Assembly: GCF_016195855.1 (NCBI RefSeq)
Contig: NZ_JACPYU010000015.1
Coordinates: forward strand, 173,124-237,123
Direction of reading: 5' to 3'
DNA from: Aquabacterium sp.
GTDB taxonomy: Bacteria > Pseudomonadota > Gammaproteobacteria > Burkholderiales > Burkholderiaceae_C
DNA length: 64,000 nucleotides
Position 1 is the stretch's first letter. Each line of letters opens with the position of its first letter. The notes beneath the pieces were generated by a model that saw only the letters and a program-made list of their open reading frames with translations, did not search any database and had not been told where the DNA came from. Shown here in pieces: positions 1 to 8,833 of this stretch. Both the position numbers and the translations under genes were made by a program.

Positions 1-173
1 GCTTCGCCGAACTTGACGTTGTGCTCGCGCTGGTAGGTCAGGATGTTTTCAACCTGTTCAGCAGACAGGTTGTTGGTCTCCCGGATGATGTCGCCAATCG
101 ACTTCTCCAGACCCGCTTCGCCAGCCTGTTGACCGACGAACGCGCTGGGCATGATTTCTGTGTCCATATTCAT
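1..173 (-). CDS. epsG: EpsG-type chain-length kinase, unit A (N-terminal part only)
   Basis: Only the first 57 codons are inside the window; the gene continues past position 1. The visible part reads MNMDTEIMPSAFVGQQ and then a segment (SIGDIIRETNNLSAEQVE, YQREHNVKFGEA) that aligns with the starts of the two complete EpsG proteins at 13299 and 50445. Those are ParA/BY-kinase-type ATPases that partner EpsF, so this is the cytoplasmic ATPase of unit A. It lies 12 bp downstream of epsF, and the order XrtB-EpsI-EpsF-EpsG indicates one transcript. The start is either ATG 173 or ATG 167. The visible sequence is closer to the unit C copy than to the unit B copy. The Walker motifs are outside the window, so activity cannot be judged. 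Confidence 0.85.
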   Translation of the reverse strand, partial: MNMDTEIMPSAFVGQQAGEAGLEKSIGDIIRETNNLSAEQVENILTYQREHNVKFGE

Positions 174-185
174 TCTTTACGACGT

Positions 186-1616
186 TCAGGCACCAGGGCC
201 CGCAATGGCATTTGGCGAGGATTGAAGCAACCAGGGCCTGGCCTTGCGACCCAGCAGGCCCGACGGCGCATCCGCGGATTTGAGCAGCACGCCGACCAGC
301 GGCAGATTGAGCTCCATCAGAACGTCGTCGGTCGTGCGGATACGGCGATCATTGAGCTCGATCAGCAGGGCCACCGTCAGCGCCAGGATCAGGCCACCCA
401 CGATGCCCAGACCCATGTTGATCAGAATCTTGGGCGAGGAGGCCGAGGGGGAAGGCGATGCCACCTGAACAATGGACACATTGGTCTGGGTCGTCTGGCT
501 CTCCATGCCAGCCTGAACCGCACGTGCCTGAGCCGCGTCGTATGCCTTCTGGAGGTTGTCCACGTCGCGCAGCAGCACGGATGCCGAGTCACGGTTGGCA
601 CGCATCTGCAGGACCTTGGCACGCTGCGCTTCCAGCGCAGTACGTGCGCGGGTCAGGCGAGCCTCGTTGACGTTGTTGCTGAAGCCAACGCTGCTGGTCA
701 CCTTCTTCGTTTCCTCGGCAATGCGCTTGCGCAGCACCTTCATGTTGGCGCGGGTCTCGATGACTTGCGGGTGAGCATCACCCAGACGCGACTCCATTTC
801 CTCGGCCTTGGCCTCCAGACGCGCCAGATCGGCGGTCAGCGCGCCAACGACCTGGTTGGACAGCACGTCAGCCGAGCTGTCAACAGCACGCTTGGCCTGA
901 ATCTCGCGGTTACCGGATTCAGACTGCACGCCCTCCAGCAAGGTGACTTGTTGAGACAGATCGAGCAGCCGACCGTTTTCAATGTCCAGACGCTCGTCGG
1001 TGGCGATCAGGCCTTTTTCCTTCTGAAAATCAGACAGGCGGGCCTGTGCCTTTTCGAGCCTCTCGCGCAAACGGGCAGCGAGGCCGTCAAAAATGGCATT
1101 GAAGCGGCGGGCCGGATCCGTGCGCAGGTCAGCGGTCGTGTCGATGAAGCTTTCTGCGTAGCCATTGGCCAGCGCAGCCGCGAACTGCGGGTCCGTCGAC
1201 TCGTAGCTGACCGTGATGACGTTCGACTCACGAGCGGGCTTGACCGTCAGGTTCTTGGCCAGGATGCCAGCCAGCCAGGACTCGAAAGAGCCCACCCCTT
1301 TGGTCGCTTCGCGCCATTGCGCCTGCATACCGGGGTTGTCACCCATCTTCAGGCGACGGATCACCTGGATGGCCACACGCTCGCTGGACAGCAGATCGAC
1401 CTGCGTGGCCATGTAGCTGGGCGACATCATCGCTGGCAGCACCATGCCGATCATGGGATCGGGCGACTTCACGTCAATCAGCACCTGAGCTGAGGAGGTG
1501 TACTTCTTGGGCAACAACACGCACGCCAAAGCAGCAATGGCCACCACCGTGAAAAAGACGGAAAGCAACACAACCCACCGGGCTTTGAGGATTGCATAAA
1601 TCTGGCTTATCGACAT
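186..1616 (-). CDS. epsF: EpsF-type polysaccharide co-polymerase (chain-length determinant), unit A
   Basis: Wzz/PCP-family inner-membrane protein of 476 residues that sets chain length in Wzx/Wzy-type exopolysaccharide assembly. It has a short cytoplasmic start (MSISQIYAILKARW), a first membrane segment at about 14-36, a long coiled-coil-rich periplasmic region (heptad-like stretches at about 175-345), and a second membrane segment at about 398-418 followed by a basic, cytoplasmic tail. There is no fused ATPase domain; that function is the separate EpsG at 173. It resembles the EpsF proteins at 11851 and 51877 along its whole length (shared LPKKYT and DPxxGM motifs after TM1). It is preceded by an AAGG/GAGG-rich ribosome-binding region and sits about 40 bp behind epsI. 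Assignment to the EpsF subfamily rests on length, topology and neighbours. Confidence 0.9.
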   Translation of the reverse strand: MSISQIYAILKARWVVLLSVFFTVVAIAALACVLLPKKYTSSAQVLIDVKSPDPMIGMVLPAMMSPSYMATQVDLLSSERVAIQVIRRLKMGDNPGMQAQWREATKGVGSFESWLAGILAKNLTVKPARESNVITVSYESTDPQFAAALANGYAESFIDTTADLRTDPARRFNAIFDGLAARLRERLEKAQARLSDFQKEKGLIATDERLDIENGRLLDLSQQVTLLEGVQSESGNREIQAKRAVDSSADVLSNQVVGALTADLARLEAKAEEMESRLGDAHPQVIETRANMKVLRKRIAEETKKVTSSVGFSNNVNEARLTRARTALEAQRAKVLQMRANRDSASVLLRDVDNLQKAYDAAQARAVQAGMESQTTQTNVSIVQVASPSPSASSPKILINMGLGIVGGLILALTVALLIELNDRRIRTTDDVLMELNLPLVGVLLKSADAPSGLLGRKARPWLLQSSPNAIAGPGA

Positions 1617-1656
1617 GCCTCAACCTTAAATAACTAATTGATACCGAACCGTGTGA

Positions 1657-2343
1657 TCACGACCCAAAGAAACGTGGCCGGAACGCCGACGGTATTTGCT
1701 GCTCCAGATCCCGGATGAATGCATCATGCACCTGCTCTGCCGCATGGGCATCGCGGCTTGCCGACGAAACCCGGACCAGCATGCCATCCGCAATTTGCCC
1801 GTGCAGGCCGAAACGCAGTTGCGCGAGTTTTCTGCCCAAACCGGGCAAGGTCGCCTTGTCATCCAGGGTGACCCAATATGAAATGTGCTCGACGTAGTTT
1901 TCGCGCGTGCCAACCAGCTGGCGCATGGTCAGGGCGTGGTTGGCCAGCTGTGCCTGGTGAATACCCAACTCCCGAACCGTGAAGCCCTGGCCGGTATAAC
2001 AGAATTCGGGGCGGTGGGCCGCCGTCGATTCAGAGTTCTGGTCTTTGCCGTAAGCAACAGTCAGCATCACAATTTGGCCCTTGTCGTTGACGTACCCGCG
2101 CGCCAGGGTCTCCGAATAAGCCGATTCGATCACCTTCTGCACGGTGGGGTCCGGCAAAACGGGCCGCAAGGAGGGCACCTCCTTCCACCCGCCAAACTGG
2201 GTGGGAATCAACTGGTCCAGCACGACCTTCGGCCTGATATCGGCCAAACTCTGCGTAGGCTTGAGCGCCTCGGCGCAATACGCGGCGCCGAACATGCATC
2301 CGCAGGCCAGTACGAGACCGACAAAGCTATTCTTCGCAGCCAT
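1657..2343 (-). CDS. epsI: EpsI family protein, unit A
   Basis: Exosortase-associated EpsI-family protein, 228 residues. An N-terminal hydrophobic segment (about 6-25) is probably a signal anchor, and the rest is predicted periplasmic. The family hallmark HRPEFCYTGQGF is present at about residues 110-121, followed by the conserved SYWV and GLHGQIADGMLVRVS region. EpsI proteins accompany EpsH-type exosortases in exopolysaccharide loci; their exact biochemical role is not settled. The ATG shares one base with the stop of xrtB (TGATG), which points to translational coupling. A TTG three bases upstream is possible but less likely. Paralogues are at 14165 and 48636. Confidence 0.85.
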   Translation of the reverse strand: MAAKNSFVGLVLACGCMFGAAYCAEALKPTQSLADIRPKVVLDQLIPTQFGGWKEVPSLRPVLPDPTVQKVIESAYSETLARGYVNDKGQIVMLTVAYGKDQNSESTAAHRPEFCYTGQGFTVRELGIHQAQLANHALTMRQLVGTRENYVEHISYWVTLDDKATLPGLGRKLAQLRFGLHGQIADGMLVRVSSASRDAHAAEQVHDAFIRDLEQQIPSAFRPRFFGS

Positions 2344-3236
2344 CAAACCCTCTTTTGTCCGTTGGACTCGTCAAAACGGGATGCCAGAACGCGATCCGTC
2401 ATATAGGTCAAGATCAGGGCCACGACAAACAGCAGCATGCCGGCAAAGCCATGCAAGAAACCTTGCCCCGCCTCGTCCCCCAGGTGATAGGTGACCAGAA
2501 CCAGCACCATCACCCGGATGACGTTCGAGGCAAACGAAATCGGCACAATCGCCAACGCCAGCAAGGTGTTTCTCGCCCGCGAGTGGTAGTTCATGATCTT
2601 CATGTAGAACAGCCCCAGCGATTCCAGCGTGAAAAGCGAGTTGAGACCCGAGCAGGCATCGGCCACCATCAACTGATAGGGGCCGATCGTCAGCGTCACG
2701 CCGGAGCGCCCCATGGGGTAATGCGCGGCATGCAAAATGGCTTCGGCCACGATGGACACCGCCACCTTCAAGGGCATCGTGATGGCCTGCACGAGCACCC
2801 CGGGCAAAGGCACCATGAACAGCATGAAAAACAGCGGGAACCACGCCAGGCGAACCATTCGCCAACCCCTCAGCATCAACATGCAGGCCATCAGCAAGAT
2901 GATGTGCGACAGGGCCTCCATGGTGTCGATGCCCTGGGAGCGGCCAAGCACATACATGGCCAGCCCGAACACCAGCACGATCCAGCCCGACACCATCGCA
3001 GGCTTGGCTTCGCCCGCGAAAAGCTGCTGGCGGTCATTCCACAACAACCAGAACGACAAGGCAATGATGATGGGAGCGTGCCCGTTGTCATCCTTCATCC
3101 AGGCTGTGTTGGCCAGGGAAATATAGGTGGGGATGAACAGCGCAAGCAGGCCCACCCCGAGGATCAACAACTGACGGACGGGCCAGCTCACCTCAGCGGA
3201 GGGCGCAACAGGCAAAGACGCTGAAGACTGGCTCAT
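2343..3236 (-). CDS. xrtB: Exosortase, XrtB type, unit A
   Basis: Polytopic inner-membrane protein of the exosortase/archaeosortase superfamily (EpsH fold), 297 residues from ATG 3236 with about 8 membrane segments. The three residues considered catalytic in the family are all present: Cys195 in VADACSGLNS, Arg241 in SNVIRV and His262 in GFLHGFAG. Exosortases process C-terminal sorting signals or act in exopolysaccharide maturation. The subtype XrtB is inferred from the adjoining EpsF/EpsG/EpsI genes. The frame is open up to 3317, but ATG 3236 gives an N-terminus (MSQSSASLPV) like those of the copies at 10925 and 49559. No PEP-CTERM substrate is encoded nearby. Confidence 0.85.
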   Translation of the reverse strand: MSQSSASLPVAPSAEVSWPVRQLLILGVGLLALFIPTYISLANTAWMKDDNGHAPIIIALSFWLLWNDRQQLFAGEAKPAMVSGWIVLVFGLAMYVLGRSQGIDTMEALSHIILLMACMLMLRGWRMVRLAWFPLFFMLFMVPLPGVLVQAITMPLKVAVSIVAEAILHAAHYPMGRSGVTLTIGPYQLMVADACSGLNSLFTLESLGLFYMKIMNYHSRARNTLLALAIVPISFASNVIRVMVLVLVTYHLGDEAGQGFLHGFAGMLLFVVALILTYMTDRVLASRFDESNGQKRV

Positions 3237-3404
3237 AGAAACGATGGTCGCAAAAGTTGAAGGCAAGCCTGTGATTGTGGCAAGAAGCGCGACTAAGTTC
3301 CCGTGAGCCGGCAACAAATCGACTGGTACAAACCCGGAACGCCTCAGCCACCCAGGCGCCGCCGCCCACCGGACGCAGGTGGAGCGGAGCCCTCACTCAG
3401 GTGG

Positions 3405-4817
3405 TCACAACCCGCGCCGCTTGTAGGGCGAAATCCTGAACCGGCGCCCTGGCAGGCACAAGGAGGCCCCGATCAGGCCGAAGATGAACTGGTGAAGCCC
3501 CACGGAGGCATGGACCACCAGCATCGTGGCCGAGGCCATCAGCGCCATGGCCATCCCGGCACGGACACCTGTATTGGCTTGCGGCACCCGCAACTCTTCG
3601 TAACTGGGGCACAGACGCCAGATCGCCAAACCCAGAATGGCCATGAAGAGCAGGCAATAGATCAGGCCGTAATCCAGCGCGTAGACCAGATAGATGTTGT
3701 CCAGGAAGTAGCTGCCGAAATACCCTTTGAACCCAGCAATCTTGGCGCCTTCCCCGGAACCATGCCCCCACACAGGGCTGTCAAAAATCGCTGGGATACC
3801 GCGCACAAGCATGCTGACGCGCGCCTCGGAGCTGATCGACTCGTCGGCCGTGCGCCCCCGCAGCAGCTCGAACACCCACAGGGCCGCGACCATCAGGATG
3901 AAAGGCAACCACATCAGCTGCACCCTCAAAACGGTGGCCGTCAGGCGGTTGCTGAACTTCGAAGTCCAGGCCATGAACTTCACAACGAAGATCAGCCCCA
4001 CCAGCCCGGCCCCCAACACCATGCTCGATCGGGTGTAGGTCAGGACCACGCTCCCCAATGTGAGCGCCCCCATGAACATCCAGAACAGGCGCCCCTTGGC
4101 ACGGTCGAAGAAGCCCTTGGCAAAAAAGGCCACGCCCACCGTGATCAGGAACTGGGCGCACAACAAGGGGTGCTCGAATGTGCCCTTGACCCGGTACACG
4201 CCGTCCCGACTTTGGTCGACCAGGCCCACCTGGTTCCACCCTTCCGACGACATGATCTTTTCAAAGACGTTGCGCTTGAGCACGAACTCGATGGGCATGA
4301 CGCACACCACCACGATCGCAGCCAGGGCCAGCGCACGGAACAGCCATGTGAAGTCCTCTTCACGACGGATGTAGATCGCCGCGAAGGCGAACGCGAGCCA
4401 TGGGGGCAGGATGTTGTTGATGATGTCGTTGATGAAAAACCCGTTCGAGTAATTCAAGAAGATGTTCAGGACGAAATACCAACTGAAGAAAACCGCCACC
4501 ATGCGCCAGAGTCGGCGCGTCTCGGCGCCGGAGAACTCGGTCAAGGGCACCCGGAAGGGCTTGATGAGCAGCAAGATGAGCGTCAGGCCGACGAGGGCGA
4601 ACCGCAGCCAGCGGGCCGGCGAAATATTGGGCAAACCACCCGGGCGAATTTCCGCATAGCTGGGCAAGGCCACCATGCAGAAAATCAAGGCCACAGTCAG
4701 CCACAGTCCATAGCGCCGCAGCTGGATCATCACGGGCGCGACCGCGACCCGCGTACGCCCGACGTCGGTGCGTGGCCATGCCTTCATCCCGGAGGCAACA
4801 GGTGTCTGACGTGCCAT
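3405..4817 (-). CDS. O-antigen polymerase/ligase-like membrane protein (Wzy type), unit A
   Basis: A 470-residue protein with about 11-12 hydrophobic segments and the WzyC/O-antigen-ligase pattern: an Arg-bearing motif before a helix (VLTYTRSSMVLG, about residues 257-268) and a large periplasmic loop containing GTFEHPLL and, later, SPVWGHGSGEGA. Such proteins polymerise lipid-linked repeat units at the periplasmic face, or ligate glycan to an acceptor. Within this gene set (Wzx, GT, EpsF/G) polymerase is the more likely role. It begins 16 bp after the upstream GT4 gene and is followed by about 170 bp before xrtB. Sequence alone cannot separate polymerase from ligase. Confidence 0.75.
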   Translation of the reverse strand: MARQTPVASGMKAWPRTDVGRTRVAVAPVMIQLRRYGLWLTVALIFCMVALPSYAEIRPGGLPNISPARWLRFALVGLTLILLLIKPFRVPLTEFSGAETRRLWRMVAVFFSWYFVLNIFLNYSNGFFINDIINNILPPWLAFAFAAIYIRREEDFTWLFRALALAAIVVVCVMPIEFVLKRNVFEKIMSSEGWNQVGLVDQSRDGVYRVKGTFEHPLLCAQFLITVGVAFFAKGFFDRAKGRLFWMFMGALTLGSVVLTYTRSSMVLGAGLVGLIFVVKFMAWTSKFSNRLTATVLRVQLMWLPFILMVAALWVFELLRGRTADESISSEARVSMLVRGIPAIFDSPVWGHGSGEGAKIAGFKGYFGSYFLDNIYLVYALDYGLIYCLLFMAILGLAIWRLCPSYEELRVPQANTGVRAGMAMALMASATMLVVHASVGLHQFIFGLIGASLCLPGRRFRISPYKRRGL

Positions 4818-4833
4818 GGTGAATCTTTCGTGT

Positions 4834-5904
4834 TCAGTTTGTCGCCAATGTGCGTTCCATCGCCTGACAAGCGCGAGACCACGTGAAGCTTTGAATGGAC
4901 ACGCTTGCCGCTTGGGCCAGACGCAAGCGCAGCGAAGGGTCGGACATCAGTGCCAGCACACCCTGCGCCAGCGCATCGGCATTGGCGGGCGGACACATCA
5001 GTGCATTGACATCGGCCTGGGCGAATTCGCGATGGCCATCGACATCGGTCAGCACCACAGCCGCCCCGCAAATCATGGCCTCGGCAGGCGGCAAGCCCCA
5101 ACCCTCGGTCAAGCTGGGCGCCAGAAAAATGGCGGATTGATTGTATATCTCGCGCAAGAGGCGCTGCGAGGGCAACTGGTGGTAGCTGATCCAGTCAGGC
5201 AGATCGGCAGGCGCGGGCCCCACCCCGAACAGCGTCACCTTGAGCGTGGGGCACTGGGCACGGACCTGCATGAGTGCCTCCAGGCCATAGCGGCTGCCCT
5301 TCCAGGCCGACTGGTGGTAGAGCATGGCCACGGTGTGAGGGTCCCGGTCCTGCGGCGCCACATCCATGCCGAAGGCCTTGAAATCCAGCCCATTCGTGAT
5401 GTAGCTGGACGGCTCGCCGTGCTGGGCCACCAGGGCTTCGAGCCAGCGGGAGATCACGATCTTGTGCAATGGCAAGTGCCAGGTACGCAGCACCTGGTCG
5501 CGGTCCCCTGACCAATCTTCAAAGTGCTGGATCAGGTAAAAGCGGCGACCGTGCCGGGGCGCATAACCCGCCACCCATTCCGCCGTTTCCCAGGAGGTGG
5601 CCACCACAGCATCAGATGCCGGCATGAACCAGCGGTGAAGCCAGGGCACGAATCTGAGCTTGACCGCCGGGGCCAGCGTGAACCAGCTTTCGGGCGTGTA
5701 GCGGCGCAAGGCCCAGCGCTTGAGAAAGGTCATCCAGTGACGAGGACGCCACAACAGCTTGACCTGGCCCGGTTGCAGGTAAAAGGCATGCGTCACGGTC
5801 ACGTCATGGCCACGCTGCACGAGGCCGTTGGCGTACTCGTAGACAACCTTGTATCCCCCGACCGGGACGGTCCCGTCGGTCGGCAACACGAAATGCACCT
5901 TCAT
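4834..5904 (-). CDS. GT4-family glycosyltransferase
   Basis: A 356-residue GT-B fold glycosyltransferase, cytoplasmic, probably adding one sugar to the lipid-linked repeat unit of polysaccharide A. The N-terminal Rossmann start MKVHFVLPTDGTVPVGGYK has the acceptor-side glycine loop. The donor-side EX7E motif is present as Glu267 and Glu275 in SLTEGWGLPPAEAM. The start ATG overlaps the stop of the downstream GH99-like gene frame by four bases (ATGA at 5901-5904), so the two genes are translationally coupled. Donor and acceptor cannot be assigned from sequence. Confidence 0.85.
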   Translation of the reverse strand: MKVHFVLPTDGTVPVGGYKVVYEYANGLVQRGHDVTVTHAFYLQPGQVKLLWRPRHWMTFLKRWALRRYTPESWFTLAPAVKLRFVPWLHRWFMPASDAVVATSWETAEWVAGYAPRHGRRFYLIQHFEDWSGDRDQVLRTWHLPLHKIVISRWLEALVAQHGEPSSYITNGLDFKAFGMDVAPQDRDPHTVAMLYHQSAWKGSRYGLEALMQVRAQCPTLKVTLFGVGPAPADLPDWISYHQLPSQRLLREIYNQSAIFLAPSLTEGWGLPPAEAMICGAAVVLTDVDGHREFAQADVNALMCPPANADALAQGVLALMSDPSLRLRLAQAASVSIQSFTWSRACQAMERTLATN

Positions 5905-7040
5905 CGACCGAACACTTCCAGAACCCGCTCAAGCCGTGCCTTGCCCTGCTTGGCTGTGGGCTCGATGAAAGAGCCTTCGCCAAACTCGTTCCAGCAGCAA
6001 ACGACACCCAGTTTCGGGCCCGTTTGCTTCAAAGCCTCCATGGCCTTGCGGCCGTCGCTCAGGTGGCTCTTGAACTCATCCAGGGTGGGCATGCATTGGT
6101 CATGCTTCGGGTCGTAAGTCCCACCCCAGGGGCGCCTGTCCCAGCCTGCGGTCAAGGGCAGAATCGCCGGCACCGAACTGACTGAGGCGTACTGCTTCCA
6201 GTGAGACTGGTAAGCCGCGCTGAGATCCTTGTACGAGTATGACAACTTGGCCTGCTGCCCCGCGGGCGCATGAAGGTTGTAAGCCGATACCGCGCTGTAT
6301 CCCATCGCCTTGGCGTCACGCAGCAGGTCGGGCGTATCACCCGTCACGCCCGCCACAAAGTAAAAACCGGGCAGGCCGGCGTCACGGGCACGCTGCTGCG
6401 CCCCGGCCAGCAACTGCCGCGTGCTTGAGCCAAACCCTTTGGCCCGCTCAGCCAGATCCAGCGCGGAAAACACGAACACCACAGGCTTGCCATCGACGCG
6501 CAGGAACTCGGGGCGCGAAGCGTAGTACTTCACCCACCAGTCCACCATGCGCTCGAAGTTGGCCTGGCTGGTTGGCACATCGCCATGATTGGCCCACAGG
6601 ATCGAAAATGGCAATTGCGTCTTCTGAGGCGATCGGAAGTAGGCCGACAGCGCGTGATCCAGATACACGCGGTTGTCTTTGCCCCAATACCAATCAAAGA
6701 CAACAAACTTCAACCCATACTGGATCATCCAATCGAGTTGCAGGCGCATGACATCGTCTTCACCCTCGTCGTACCAGCCCAGCAAGGGTTTGCGCTCAGG
6801 ATAGGGCTCGATGGGCTGCCACGGCTTGGAGGACGGGGCCGCAGGCGTGTCTGCCCGCCAACCCGGGAAGTAGTAGACGCCAAGGGCCAGATCCGACTGC
6901 GCTGCCGACACCCCGCCTGAGGCCAGCGCACAGGCCACACCCAACAAGACAGCGCCCAAACGGCTCAAGCGCGTACCGGCCCTCAGGGGCCGTGCAGCCG
7001 GGCTCACTGACTTCTGTGCACTGCAAGCATCGTGATACAT
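5901..7040 (-). CDS. Secreted GH99-like / WbsX-family protein
   Basis: A 379-residue protein with a long basic N-region, a hydrophobic core at about 28-44 and a probable signal cleavage after GGVSA (about residue 46). The mature part begins LALGVYYFPGW and ends with the WNEFGEGSFIEPT block, both typical of the WbsX/GH99-like (beta/alpha)8 group. Members are often named glycosyltransferases, but related GH99/GH71 enzymes are endo-glycosidases, and a signal peptide argues for a periplasmic hydrolase acting on the polymer. Start ATG 7040 was chosen because a GAGAAG ribosome-binding site precedes it; the frame itself is open to 7184, which would overlap the flippase. It lies between Wzx and GT4 of unit A. 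Confidence 0.7.
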   Translation of the reverse strand: MYHDACSAQKSVSPAARPLRAGTRLSRLGAVLLGVACALASGGVSAAQSDLALGVYYFPGWRADTPAAPSSKPWQPIEPYPERKPLLGWYDEGEDDVMRLQLDWMIQYGLKFVVFDWYWGKDNRVYLDHALSAYFRSPQKTQLPFSILWANHGDVPTSQANFERMVDWWVKYYASRPEFLRVDGKPVVFVFSALDLAERAKGFGSSTRQLLAGAQQRARDAGLPGFYFVAGVTGDTPDLLRDAKAMGYSAVSAYNLHAPAGQQAKLSYSYKDLSAAYQSHWKQYASVSSVPAILPLTAGWDRRPWGGTYDPKHDQCMPTLDEFKSHLSDGRKAMEALKQTGPKLGVVCCWNEFGEGSFIEPTAKQGKARLERVLEVFGR

Positions 7041-7057
7041 ATTCTTCTCACCCCGGT

Positions 7058-8530
7058 TCAATGGGCTTGACGCCAACGGCCAAACACGCCCGACGCAAAG
7101 TGGCGGACATCCGCAGACAAGGTCCAGGCCATTGCAGCAAACAACAACATGCTTGTCATCAGCATGACCACGGGCCCCAGCCACGGCCCGGCCCCCAGCC
7201 CGTCACCATGGCGGGTGACCCAGGCCAGCGCCGAGACCACCGCCGCGCCAGCCAGGGGCCAACGCACCGCCTGCCAGTAGTCACGCCCGCGCACGCCGAT
7301 CAACCGCCGCGTGAAGACGACCTGCAAAACCAGGCCGATGGCAGAGCGCCCCACCCACAGCAGCATCGCGAAAATGGGCGCCAACTTGGGCAAGAACAGC
7401 AAACCCAGGGCCCACAGCGCCGACGAGACCACGGCGATCCACCAGTTCATGTTCGGCTTGCCGATGGCCATGAAAGCGGGCGGATGAACAAAACCGACAG
7501 CCTGCACCGCCCCCATCCCCAAGGCCCATTCGAGGTAGGGAATGGCAGGCTCCCATTGCCCGCCAAACACCAGCTTGACGCCCACACCCGCATACAAAGC
7601 GGCACAGACATAAATGGGGGGCGCCAACAAGGCCACATTGCCCAAGACCGACAGAAAACGCTCGCGGAACTGCTTGACGTCACCCGCAACCCTGGCCAGG
7701 TAGGGCAACAGGACCGAGGCAATCGGGCCGCACGTCACCTGGAACAGCACATCGAAAATCCTGACGGCCAGAGCGTACACACCCAGTGTGGCCGCACCAA
7801 AGACAGCGCCGATCAGCACCTGGTCCAGCCTCACCATGATGGCCTCGAGCAGTTGCGTACCCAGTTGATGGCGAGCCTGACCCACGACAGGCCGGATGGC
7901 ATCCAGGTAGGTGCGCCAGCGGCCGGCCCAGAGCGGGCGCCAACGCGCGGCCCACCAGACGGTCAACACCCCGGTCAAGGCGTTGGCAACGTGCATGACC
8001 ACCAGCGCCAGGACGCCTTGCCCGGCATGCGCCATGGCCACACCAATGCAACCACCGACGAATGTCGCCAAGGTATTTCGCAATGCGATGGATTTGTGCT
8101 GCAAACGGCGCGACAACAGCGCGTGAGGGACCAAGCCTGCCGCGTTGAGCCAACTGGCGGCACACACCCCCCACAAAGCCCACTGCAGGCGTGGCTCGTG
8201 GTACCAACTGGCCGCCAACCCCGACAAAGCGACGATGATCAAACCGCTGCCCGTCGCCAGCGCGATCTGCAACCACAGCACGCCGCTGAAGAAATGGGGA
8301 TCGTCGGCCGTCTGGTGCCGCATGACCTGCGTGGACAGGCCGAAGTCAATGAGCGCGTCGGCAAAAACGCTGACCGCCAGGGCCATCGCCATGACCCCCA
8401 GCTCTGCGGGCGACATGGCACGCGCGATGAGCATGAAGAACACGAAGGACAGGCCACGCGTGCCCAGGCTTCCTGCCATCGCCCACAACGACGCGGACTT
8501 CGCCGATGGCCCAGCCGAATCAGAACCCAT
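7058..8530 (-). CDS. Wzx-type polysaccharide flippase, unit A
   Basis: A 490-residue MOP-superfamily transporter with about 14 hydrophobic segments. The N-terminus (SLWAMAGSLGTRGLSFVFF) and the following LIARAMSPAELGVMAMA block are typical of WzxC-like exporters, which flip undecaprenyl-linked repeat units to the periplasmic face. It is the first gene of the leftward unit A operon and is divergent from gmd, with about 300 bp between them. It is one of three flippases in the window (others at 14923 and 44050). The three share family but little obvious sequence, consistent with different repeat units. Confidence 0.85.
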   Translation of the reverse strand: MGSDSAGPSAKSASLWAMAGSLGTRGLSFVFFMLIARAMSPAELGVMAMALAVSVFADALIDFGLSTQVMRHQTADDPHFFSGVLWLQIALATGSGLIIVALSGLAASWYHEPRLQWALWGVCAASWLNAAGLVPHALLSRRLQHKSIALRNTLATFVGGCIGVAMAHAGQGVLALVVMHVANALTGVLTVWWAARWRPLWAGRWRTYLDAIRPVVGQARHQLGTQLLEAIMVRLDQVLIGAVFGAATLGVYALAVRIFDVLFQVTCGPIASVLLPYLARVAGDVKQFRERFLSVLGNVALLAPPIYVCAALYAGVGVKLVFGGQWEPAIPYLEWALGMGAVQAVGFVHPPAFMAIGKPNMNWWIAVVSSALWALGLLFLPKLAPIFAMLLWVGRSAIGLVLQVVFTRRLIGVRGRDYWQAVRWPLAGAAVVSALAWVTRHGDGLGAGPWLGPVVMLMTSMLLFAAMAWTLSADVRHFASGVFGRWRQAH

Positions 8531-8833
8531 GCATCACCGCCTCTGCCCCGTCCAATTGTTCACTTTGAAAATCTCGTATGTCTTGGGCTGCGCAGATCCG
8601 CCTTGAGCCGCAGTGAATTCTCACTCTAGCATGCCAGTCGGCGAGCAAATCGCCTGCGGAATCATCGATTTCCTCTATGTCGAAGGCGATCAGATCCCGC
8701 TGGTTGCCAGGAGTTCCATTGGTCTGAACGTGTTGCCGCGGCGACCCACATCACAACGAACCATCAAACAAATCTGCTATATCTTGGCGGATACTTCGGA
8801 CGCACCGAAGATCAACTGCGCAGGAGCAAGTGA
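8531..8833. promoter_or_regulatory. Divergent intergenic region between unit A and unit B
   Basis: This 303-bp stretch separates the leftward flippase operon from the rightward gmd operon, so it must hold both promoters. It is less GC-rich than the flanking genes. The best rightward candidate is an extended -10-like TGCTATATC at 8776-8784, but no convincing -35 lies upstream of it. AGGAG at about 8821-8825 is the ribosome-binding site of gmd. No JUMPstart/ops element (GGCGGTAG) was found. A 74-codon open frame at 8613-8837 runs into gmd and is not considered a gene. Confidence 0.4.

Noticed and set aside
21..1493. 490-codon open frame on the plus strand
   Set aside because: Antisense to epsF; rich in His/Gln/Arg with no family pattern, a typical shadow of a high-GC gene.
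3303..4886. 527-codon plus-strand frame
   Set aside because: Antisense to the unit A polymerase and adjoining DNA; composition is Gln/His/Pro-rich with no domain or signal.
6992..8629. 545-codon plus-strand frame
   Set aside because: Antisense to the flippase and GH99-like gene; low-complexity composition.
8531..8833. JUMPstart/ops element for RfaH-type antitermination
   Set aside because: GGCGGTAG core not found here or in the regions upstream of 32025 and 60320.
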